Shown one piece after another: positions 9,389 to 19,800 of a DNA stretch of 64,000 nt. The DNA comes from Pseudogymnoascus destructans (taxonomy: Eukaryota; Ascomycota; Leotiomycetes; Thelebolales; Thelebolaceae): assembly GCF_001641265.1 (NCBI RefSeq), contig NW_020167529.1, positions 521,001 to 585,000 of the forward strand, given 5' to 3'. The notes under the pieces are model-generated. The model saw nothing but the letters and a program-made list of their open reading frames with translations. It was not told the origin of the DNA and searched no databases. Position numbers and translations under genes: made by a program. The number at the start of each line of letters is the position of its first letter. Position 1 is the first letter of the stretch.

Positions 9389-12061
9389 ACGCAAAACTAG
9401 TTAAGATTCGTCGGTGGCTGTCCGCACCCGATCCGTCAACCAATTACCGGAAAGCAATCAAAGTCCGTCAGCCTGCCACTGGGCTTTGGCTTTTAGAGAG
9501 TGAAGTATACTCCAAGTGGAAGAGCAATGGGTCATCCTTTGTCTGGCTCTATGGGATCTCTGGCTGCGGCAAAACTATTCTAAGCTCGACGATCACTCAG
9601 GACATCCTCTTTTACTGTGACAACGATCCTGGTAAAGTAGCTGCGTACTTCTACTTTGACTTCACCGATACCGATAAGCAGAAACCCCAGCTTATGGTAC
9701 GGTCGCTGATCTCTCAGCTCTCGGAACAATGCATCAAAATGCCTTCGGCCCTCGAGGCACTATACTCATCCTTGGATAAGGGAAATCGACAACCTCCCCT
9801 CGATGCACTGATGGATGTTCTACAGCAGATCCTTCAAGAGTTCCCCCAGTCATATCTGATTCTAGACGCCTTAGATGAGTGCGCAGACCGAGCTGAGCTG
9901 CTGAGTATTCTCGAACAGATGGCCGGTTGGCAACTCGAGGAAATGCGTGTCGTGATTACAAGTCGGAAAGAACGTGATATTGAGAACTCACTTGAGGACA
10001 TCGTCAGTAGAGAGTTTATCATCTGCCTCGAACACCAAGTAGTAGACAAGGATATTCAAACTTACGTTCGCCAGAGATTGTCTGACGACAAGGGGCTAAA
10101 AAAATGGCAAAAAGATGCTGATATTAGGCGGGAGATTGAAACTACTCTAATGGAAGGCTCTCGCGGAATGTAGGTGTCTCATCTCTTACTGCAAATATGC
10201 TATACTGACACTCAGAAGGTTCCGATGGGCTGTCTGCCAGATGGACACATTAGGGAAGTGTCGCACTCGGTTAGCGCTTCAAAAGGCTCTAAAAGCGCTA
10301 CCAACAACACTAGATGAGACGTACGAAAGAATCTTGTGTACAATCAGCGAAGCAGACTCAGAGCATGCTATGCGCATCCTTCAGTGGCTGGCCTTTTCAT
10401 CCAGGCCGCTATTAGTAGAAGAGCTCGCTGAGGTGGTCGCTATCAATGTAGAGCGAGAGACCGCCTTTGATCGGGATGAGGCCCTTGAGGACCCGATGGA
10501 CGTTCTAGATATTTGCTTGAGTCTTGTCTCAGTGGTTATGATAGAAGAGCCTTCTTTGAGTGAACCGAATCGCCGCTTGAGTACAATATCCCGGACTGCC
10601 ACATTGGCCCATTACTCCGTTCAGGAATACCTCGTCTCCGCGCGCATATGTCAGGGTCGTGCCGCGCGGTATAGCATGCAACCGGATGCCTGTCATGGTT
10701 ATATCGCAAAGGGCTCCATTGGTTATCTTCTCCAATTTGAAAAGGTATTATTTGATAGTTTCGAATCTGCTAGATGTCTCCAACAGGTCTATACGCTAGC
10801 TCAATACTCGGCTAAGCACTGGATCATCCATACCAGTAACGGAGAAGAGGGCGACAATCGGCTAAGTTATTTAGCCACGAAGTTTCTCTCCACAAGAGAC
10901 GGTGCTTATCTGAACTGGCTTCGTCTATACGACCCAGACAAAGCATGGAGTACGCCTAACTTTAGAAGAGAATTGGACTCGTGCCCTAACCCACTGTACT
11001 ATGCGTCACTTGGTGGTATAGCAAACACCGCTAACCAATTAGTTGAGGCGGGCGACGATGTCAACGCGCAAGGAGGACACTTCGGCAACGCGCTCCAGGC
11101 GGCATCAGTTGGAGGGCACCTCAAGGTCGTTGAGATGCTGCTAAGCAAGGACGCTAATGCCAATGCGCAAGGAGGACACTTCGGCAACGCGCTCCAGGCG
11201 GCATCAGTTGGAGGGCACGCCAAGATTGTTGAGGTGTTGCTGAGCAAGGGCGCTGATGTCAATGCGCAAGGGGGATACTACGAGAATGCCCTCCAGGCGG
11301 CATCAGGTGAAGGCCACGACAAGATCGTTGAGATGCTGCTAAGCAAGGACGCTAATGCCAATGCGCAAGGAGGACACTTCGGCAACGCGCTCCAGGCGGC
11401 ATCAGTTGGAGGGCACGCCAAGATTGTTGAGGTGTTGCTGAGCAAGGGCGCTGATGTCAATGCGCAAGGGGGATACTACGAGAATGCCCTCCAGGCGGCA
11501 TCAGGTGAAGGCCACGACAAGGTCGTTGAGATGCTGCTAAGCAAGGGCGCTGATGCCAATGCGCAAGGAGGAGACTTCGCCAATGCCCTCCAGGCGGCAT
11601 CGGTTGGAGGGCACGTTAAGATCGTTGAGGTGCTGCTGAGTAAGGGCGCTGATGTCAACGCGCAAGGAGGATACTTGGGCAACACGCTCCAGGAGGCATC
11701 AGTTGGAGGGCACGTCGAGATCGTCGAGGTGTTGCTGAGCAATGGCGCTGATATCAATGCGCAAGGAGGACACTACGGCAATGCGCTCCATGCAGCATCA
11801 GCTGGAGGACACAACAAGATCGTCGAGGTGCTGCTGAGCAGGGGCGCCGATGTCAACGCGCAAGGAGGATACTACAGCAACGCTCTCCAGGCGGCATCAG
11901 CTGGAGGCCACGACAAGATCGTCGAGGTGCTGCTGGGCAAGGGCGCCGATGTCAATGCGCAAGGAGGACACTTCGGCAACGCGCTCCAGGCGGCATCAAC
12001 TGGAGGCCACGACAAGATCGTCGAGGTGCTGCTAAGCAAAGGAGCTGTACGAGATATATGA
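9389..12061 (+). CDS. NACHT-ankyrin STAND (NLR-like) protein, 5' exon unresolved
   Basis: The readable frame starts after an apparent acceptor (CATAG at 9384-9388). It is joined across an intron at 10170-10218 (GTAGGT...GAAG), which restores the frame as GMFRWAVCQ. The NACHT domain has Walker A GISGCGKT and Walker B LILDALDECAD. A winged-helix-like linker follows, then ten ankyrin repeats from about 11055 to 12050. These repeats are unusually alike; each contains NAQGG...NALQAAS and GGH.KIVEVLLS. Fungal proteins of this kind are thought to act in non-self recognition and cell-death signalling. No ATG-led first exon is visible, and the upstream repeat may have cut it off, so the gene may be 5'-truncated. 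Confidence 0.85.
11058..12054 (+). repeat. Ten tandem 99-bp ankyrin-repeat units with higher-order duplication
   Basis: The units are 99 bp (33 residues) and nearly identical at the DNA level. Two consecutive 198-bp blocks (about 11143-11340 and 11341-11538) are almost perfect copies of each other. This points to recent unequal exchange or gene conversion. Confidence 0.9.
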
Positions 12062-12549
12062 AGTTCAATCCACCCAGTACCCTACCCACCGCCTCCCTGT
12101 CAGTATTTCTTTATATGTTGATAAAATATAGTTATATGGAAATACAATCTTCTTTGAATACAATCTGCTTAGATCATTCTGTGCCACTGGTGCAGTCCAT
12201 GGCTCTAGTGCTTCAATCATCCACGCCAAATGGCGCGGTCGCAAGGCCGGTTATCTAGCAATGGTACTGTAGAGTCGGGTAAGGTCAATTGCGGTGGCCC
12301 ACGCAGCCTTCATCCCGCTCAGGTGGATGCGAAGGCGGTTCTAAAATTATCCGGACACCCATCAAAAGTCGTGTCGCAAGTATGGGCCTTTTGTCTGAGA
12401 AAATACTCAAATCAAAGTTCTGAAGCGAGGGTCTCTTTAAAAGGAAGTCACCGTGCATAACAACGAGTTTGGTGGTTTTTGAACAATTGTTGCTCAAGTA
12501 AGCTCCTCGTGAATTTGACAGTTTTAATGAGCTCATCTTCGCTAAAGGT
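12062..12549. other. Intergenic stretch, no gene recognised
   Basis: Short frames here look like chance readings. The stretch lies between the ankyrin gene stop and the next gene remnant. Confidence 0.4.
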
Positions 12550-13084
12550 ATAGGTGATCCCAGTGGTTCCTACTTTTCACCAAGTAGCCACGCCATGCCC
12601 CGAGTCAATAGACAGATGCGTCAAGAGGCACTGCGCCTTGCGTATCGTCAGATGGTGTTTCGCTTGGATGATATGGACGACCTCATTAAGCTTTTGATTG
12701 CAATTGGCGATATTGCTCGTGACAACATTGAGTCACTGGAGCTTGCCTGGCATAGTGGAACAGATCTTCAGTGCCAATGGGCTGAAGCTCCGGGGCCTAA
12801 CGGACATTCGTTGGCTTTGCCAACCCTTCATGTCGCGAAGTGTGTCCAGCTGCTCAAGCATTGCAGGAGGCTGAGATACTTGCGACTTTATTTCGAGAGA
12901 GACCTCATACTGGGCATGTCTCCGGAGGCTTATAGGCTGATCCTGGCATTTGTGAGCTTAGTTCCATTCGAGGAATTAGGAGAGTAGATATCTATGATTC
13001 GAATAACAAGCCTTTAGGGCGTTCTGACTTTGTCGAGTGGCTAAAGGAAGAGATGGAGGGTACCCGAGACTCGGTGTGCTTGTG
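12550..13084 (+). pseudogene. Fungal 2EXR/F-box-like protein remnant with a frameshift
   Basis: A frame entering near 12550 runs through PRVNRQMRQEALRLAYRQM and a leucine-rich region to about 12935. At 12930-12945 the sensible reading jumps by one base into DPGICELSSIRGIRRVDIYD and continues to a stop near 13082. One G appears to be missing in the AGGCTG context. The PRVNR..R.EAL block resembles the region found in fungal 2EXR or F-box-like proteins; this family link is tentative. No proper N-terminus is visible. Confidence 0.5.
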
Positions 13085-13854
13085 AAAACCCTTTATTTTG
13101 GTCACGTGCAAGCCATTCAGAAGGAAGCTCCTTGGCCTCAACGTAATCCTGCACGTTCTTGTTTATCCGGCAGGAAAGAGTCTGGTGAAAGCCATTAAAC
13201 CGGCAAAGCAAACGAAGATCAAGCTGCGCATCGTCAAGGCTTCATTGCAGAGCGCCGCTAAAGGAAGACATTTTAGAGGGAGGTTCTGGAAGGCGTTCGA
13301 CTTCCGGTACAGAGCAACGAGAGACAACTTCACCGGTCTACGCGCTCGATGACCACCGGGAATGGGTGCGAAGGTGTTGCCGCATGACAACAGCTTGTTT
13401 GCGCGGGGAGTCTTGTGAATCGAGCAATACAAGTGTTGGAACACGGCTGGGATTAGGAAACAAGGGAGAGCGGGCTTGGTTACGAGGGCGTTAGCAGAGT
13501 GGCAGGGACGAAGAAGACGCTACGTATTCGTTAGTAAGAGCATCGCTGCCCAGTTGGGCGGAAGAAGTCTTCTGGAAGTTGTTGCATTTCCTCTTCATGC
13601 AGGCACAGCTCGATGCGATGGTACGAGTTGGCACGACGCTTCATGTGCGACGGAACGCGTCTAAATTCACAGTTGAACGCGGAATGTAAGGGGCTAAGCA
13701 GCCCCGACGTGCCTTTTCAGATATCAAAGAAGCTTCTCATTCAGAACCAATGCTGCTGTGTCCAGTTCGTAATTCGAACCAAACGCACCACCCTAGTGCT
13801 ATTTGTCCCGCCTTTCCAGGGACTTCAATGCCAGTGCCCGCGACTCCTAAGATG
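13085..13854. other. Degenerate region with a possible C-terminal coding remnant (13496-13687, +)
   Basis: One plus-strand reading at about 13496-13687 looks protein-like (contains WAEEVFWKLLHFLFMQAQLD) and ends at a stop near 13687. It is preceded by an in-frame stop or a possible acceptor (GTTAG). I do not recognise the family. The rest of the stretch shows no supported gene. Confidence 0.3.
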
Positions 13855-16800
13855 CTAAACAATCCCGTGGCCTGGCGGGTCACGTTTATCTTGAACGATA
13901 TCAAAAGCCGTTTGTGCAATAATACCATTATCAATTAGCCGTCGCACAAAATCTATCGTCCACTCACGCATCTTCTGTTGGTTGTCTGAATGGATAGTCA
14001 GTAGGCTGCGCACTACTCGCCCAATACTCGGCTCACTCACTCAGTGGGTTACTCAGCTGGGTGAGTAGCTGAACCTTTCACTCGACTCGGTGAGTGAGGC
14101 CAATACTCAGTTACTCTGTAAAAACCCAGTGAGTACTCGGCTGTCACGTGTAAGATATATGCATTACGTGAACAGTCCCTCATACGATTAATACTGTTTT
14201 ATGGTTACAGTTGTAAGTTAACTTAAAGTATTACATTTATCAGCATCACTCTACCATCTCTAATAAGCTGTGAGAACGAATCACGTATATTCCTCTATCT
14301 AAGTACCACGATTATCAGAAGATTATCAGAACACTATATTATATATGCTCAAGAACATCTTTCCACCTTGCTTGATGAGGCCGGCCAGACCTACTAATAC
14401 CTAAAGTATTTATAGGGTCTTGACGAGTAGCTTGAAAGATATCAAGTAGATCTCTTCCAGTCTTCCGAGGGCGTTGGATAGGCGTTGGTGGCGAGGACGG
14501 CATATCCTTATCTTCATCGTCATGAATAGTTGGAAGTATAGGCTCCTCATTATTACCATCTTCTCTTATATCTTCATTATCTGGGATATCGTCATCTGGG
14601 ATGTCGTATAAGGTCTCGTTAAGACGGTCAGCCCTATCTCTTTCTTCACCTTGTTGGTAGCGCATTTGTCGTTCTTCATGTGCAGCTTGTGATAAGTCTT
14701 GCTGTTGCTGTGGCCGCTGAGGATTAAACGGAGGATATTGTACCTTTGAATATGTCTCTCGGATATGTGTATTTGATCGTGGTTCTTCTTCATCGCTGAT
14801 ATATTGTAACTCGATAGAATTGCACATCCGTTGTCGTTGTGCCTCATACTCTTCTTCGACTTGCTCCTCAGTCATATCAACGACGTCCATCATATCTGCA
14901 AGCTTGTCACGATGACCTTGACGATTCTTGTATTGTCGAGAGTAATATATAAGCATAATACTCTTAATCGTCTCAGGATTAAGTTGACCACGTCGGTGGC
15001 CACATACGTCCCTTGCGGCACTAAAGACTCGCTCAACTCCAGACTCAGCAGCAGGAATACAAAGTATATCACGAGCCATCGCTGATAGACCAGGAAATTG
15101 CTCTTCCTTTTGTTGCCAAAATAGCAATATCTTTGTGTAGATATGTGCTATACAAGTTAGAATAAGATTATCAGAAGATTACCAGAAACTTACGAGCATC
15201 AAGATAGAGATCAGCCTCATTCACATATTCCTCTCGCTGGCCCCGAGTCCCATTTAATGTCTGACTTTGCTGCAATACTAAGGCTAATGGATCCATATCT
15301 GCATCTCGTAATCCTGATTGACTCGCAACTCGCACTGTAGAGTACTGCTCTTTATAAAGAGTCCTAAACTGTTGTTCAAACTCTGTCTCCCAATTTCGTA
15401 TTGAAAAGTCAAGCTTGCAAACCTTTTTGTTAAAGTGTGAGAGCTTCACACTAGGATTTAAGATACTAGCAAATGCGAAGATAGATCCAGTATTTGTGTA
15501 TAGCTTGTTATAATACTTCCTAATCTTCTTCTCTGCAGCATCGATTGCTAAAGTCATCTTTGCTGCCCATGGATATGTCTTATGCCGTAGCCGGTGCCGA
15601 GTTCCTTCAAGCGTTGATAAGAGTTTTTGATATACTCCAAGTGTATAGCAGACAGTAGGTCCGGCTGACGATCCAATGTTTGTTGTAAAGAAGTTGAATG
15701 GCCTTGTAAGATCAATGATGTATTCGATGTGCTTCCATTCTAGCTCGCTAAGTCTGAACATGTGAGCACCATGATCGCCTCGAGTATATTGATTGATTGT
15801 TGACTTGAGTTGCTGTGCTCGCAGAAGCATATGGCATGTCGAATCCCATCGAGTTGATACATCTTGAATAAGTCGAAGAAGCCTCTGAGATGATTGACCC
15901 CGGTTCATGTTTGCCTTTTGCAAAGTCATAAACCTGTTCCTTCGAGTTTGACTTGAATTAACAAAGATAGTGAGCTTCCGGAGCTATGAGATATTAGAAA
16001 AGACTACCAGAAGTTTACCAGAACTAACAAGAGAATATATACCTTTCCAAGTGTAAATCCAATACCCTTGTCCTTCTGCAACTTTGCAAGGCCCTCCATC
16101 TGATTCTCTTCTTCCCAGTTCATTAAGATCTCTTGATTTGTTGGCGTAATCCGGATTCGACCAAGGAGAGCACTAAGGGCAAGTTGAATAACGTGAGCTA
16201 GGCAGGGTATGTGTTGTACTTTTCCTCCAATGAAATGCTCGTTGTCTGCAATACTATCAAGCATTATTTCCACATCTCTCATCATTGAAGTGTTGTTTGA
16301 CGCATTATCAGTCGTAATGGATATAATTCGTCCTTCTAAATGCTGCCTTGTGATAACTTTTTCAAGTATTCCACATAACTCAGCACCAGTATGCTCTGTA
16401 TATATAGGTTCAAACCCAATCAAGACCTCTTGCATTTTCCAATGACGGTCGATAAATGATGCAATAACACCCATAAATGAAAGTCGAGTAACACTTGACC
16501 AACAGTCGAGCGATAATGCAATCTTTGAACCAGGAACAACATCTTGTAGCATCTCTTCTTCGATTTGTGTGAGCTTTGTTGTTAAGAGGTTTCGAATAGT
16601 TGTTGCTGAGGGTAGTGGATAGTGAGGATTCTGTAAGATAGCAAGCCTTTTCCATTCAGGATCCTCGACTGAGCGGAACGAGCTATGAGTTGAGATAACT
16701 GTGTATAGAACTTGTTCGTAAAATGCCTCTTGTGTGAGAATATGATCCTATTATAGATATTAGCCTATATAATTCTGGTAATAATCTGGTAATCCTTACC

Positions 16801-19800
16801 TGTTGAGGTCGCATCTGATTGATTCGCATTTGATAGAGACTATCCTTACCCATCCGTGACTTCTTTTTGCAAATGTCTGATGCAAGATGTGTTGCCATAG
16901 ACTTTGGGCCAGCAGACTTGATTGCAGGATGCGTAAGGGCCTTCGAACAATAGGTACAAATGACACATGGTTCTCCAGAAAGCCGGTCTGCTCCTTGGTG
17001 ATAAATTCTCCAGTATTGAGAACTCCGGTTGGTTGAATCCCATGCAATCTTCGTAAGGAGTTTTGTAGTATGATCTGAGTGTTGTTCATACCATCGTGAT
17101 AGCTTCCACCACTCAATGAATACATCGTGTGTATCCTTAGTCCATTTGATGAATTGGTTTAATTTGCCAGTATATTCGAGGCCCGCAGGGATTTGATTTA
17201 ATGAAGGTAGTCGTTGAGAAGAGGGAAGAGAGTCTGAGAATATATTAGAAATAGGATTGTCAGAGTCAAACAACTCTGAATATTGCGATGACATTTGGCA
17301 AGTAGCAAATTGTTTGATTATCAGAAGATTACCAGAAGTCTGGCTACGATGAAATACTTAAATCTCTATAGCCCCTATTCGCGTCGGAAAATCAAGTACT
17401 CCATTTCTCTCCTCTACTCTAACTCCAGAAACAACATATCCTGTGCAGCTGATACTTTAGCCCACTTTTCCTTATCAAATTTCTTAGAGTAGACAAGTAA
17501 GAACGCCTCTTTGAAGCTAGAACTATGAGTGGAGACTTGTAACCATCCGTTGTCGACAAGATTGTAAGACTTTGGGTACCACTGCGCAGGTCCTGGTAAT
17601 TGGGCCCACTTTCCAAACTTCCAAGCTGTAAAGTTTGTCCAAACTGCCTGCTCGTACAAACAGAAATATTTATGTGGTGGGATAACGTTGTGAAAAGTGC
17701 TATAATAAACAATTAGTATTGCCAGAAGATTGCTAGAATGATCAGAGACGTACCCTTCTTCTACATCAATCCATGGCATATATTCAAAGAGATGCTCAGG
17801 CTTCTTTCTCAGCTTTCCAGCCTTTCTCGTATATGAGCGGATACAGCTATCCCAGAAATGTTGCCACTTGCGGAAATTGGACTCTTCATGGGCCTATCAA
17901 CCGTTAGTATTACCAGAAGATTACCAGAAGATTACCAGACTATGAGGTACCAACATCAATGCGTGCTTGAGTTAAGAGAGCCTGGATGCTAGCGATCTCT
18001 TCATCAGAAAGCTCATCTGGTAGAACAGCCTCGTCATTTAAAATATCGTCGCGCCGTAACATAAGCTCCAACTCTAAATCGTCTTCAACCTCAGTATCCT
18101 CCCATTCGCTGTTATGATCGTCATCGATTGGGATACTGGTGATACCCTCAAATGCAGCAAGCTCAGACAGAAGTTGTGGCGGAGTAGATGGTGGGGCTTG
18201 TGGAGAAGAAGAAGGGGCGCTAGTATTCTTGACTTTCTGATTCGCAATGCAAGATGCATGGGTGCCCTTTTTCAGTCCTGTTTATAGTTAGATTAAGGCT
18301 ACCAGAGATTACCAGAAGGAACTTACCGAACACGAATACGCTCAACCTTCAATTCATTCTGTAGACGTGTCTTGTCTTCAACAGAGGCAGCGATATACTT
18401 TGCAGACTTGTATAACTTCTTTAAGTAGTAGCTCAGATCGCCATGGTCAGCCTTGAGTGCTAAATGAACAGCCTTCTCATCTTCAGTAAGGTTGGAGACG
18501 CGGTTGCGAGCTTTGATAGTATTCAAATTAGTGGAGAGTTCTTCAGGTGCCTTGCGTTTCGCCATGCTAAACACGTGATTAGCAGAAGATCATCAGAAGT
18601 TCTGACTGTAGAATCAAGATAATAAACTTACTTGAGGTCCTAGTGAAGAGGTAAAGCGCAAAAGAGAAGAAGAATGTGTAGATCGGAACGTAACCAAGGA
18701 AGGTGGTTGGTTGTAAGGTTGTTGTTTTTTTAAAATTGCAAACAATTATATTCGTCAAGGAATATTCACCTGCAAATAATTACTGTTCTAAACAACACTA
18801 CAACGCGTACCTTCAAATAAAACACATACCTTTCAACCTCTACCTCTTTCTTTACTCTTTCTACAACATCCTTGCTACAAACTCACTGTAAGTACATATA
18901 TCTTTTGATCTACTTCTTTGTCTTGTGTATACTTCACTAACTCATCTTAATGTTAGCAAATGGCTCGTATTAAGCAAACTGCTAGGAGATCAACTGGCGG
19001 CACAGCACCAAGGATGCCACTTGGATTACAGGCTGGCTCTAGGCTTGGTGGAAAGGGAAAGGGAAAGGAAAAGGCTGTGCGCACAGCAAGAAAAGCTCCA
19101 GTTCGCTCATCTCAAGCTTGCAACAATCATGCTCAGAAGGCCATGCGCCGTGCAAAGTCTGGTAAGAGGATTACCAGAGGATTACCAGAACTCTCTAATA
19201 AACATATAGGCACCAAGGCTCTCCGCGATATCAGAAGACAGCAACTTGATACTCGCCTGATTATTCCAAAGCTCTCATTCCAGCGTCTTGTTAGGGAAAT
19301 CGCACAAGACTTCAAGTCCAATCTTCGCTTCCAGCAATCTGCTATCCTAGCTCTCCAGGAAGCTGCCGAATGCTTCCTCATTCGAGAATTTGAGAGTATG
19401 ATACTTGAACATAGTGACAGGGACATACTAACAGTTATAGTGACAAATCTCCTTGCTATTCATGCGAAGAGAGTGACAATTCAGGCAAAGGATATGGTAT
19501 TGGTTCGGCGTTTGCGGGATATGATGTTTAATCATGGAGCTGTAGGCTTAATCGATGGAAATGTCTCTCACCCAGGAATGAAGGTTAGATAAGTTCTGGC
19601 AACCTTCTGGTAACCTGGTACCTAAAGGCAAAGGTTATAGTGTGGAATAGGATATCAACGACATGGGAATGGAGTTATTGAGTTATGGCGTTTTACGATA
19701 TCGATATCAATGTGAAGTCACGATCACACCCCCTTTTCAATGACTAATCAAACACGTGATATAACTGGGTTGCCAAGACCTATACTAGGTACCCGGCAAG

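Noticed and set aside
10999..11757. Minus-strand repeated frames opposite the ankyrin units
   Set aside because: They repeat only because the ankyrin units on the plus strand do.
13098..13444. Basic plus- and minus-strand frames
   Set aside because: Overlapping frames on both strands with no recognisable protein signature.
18960..19592. H3-like gene as a centromeric CENP-A
   Set aside because: Loop 1 between helices has normal H3 length and the core is close to canonical H3; the gene is inside a transposon. A CENP-A-like role is not excluded but is not supported.
18960..19592. Uninterrupted 210-residue reading of the element A H3-like gene
   Set aside because: Two insertions in the fold coincide exactly with GT...AG introns that have CTAAT or TACTAAC branch sites; splicing restores the H3 alignment.
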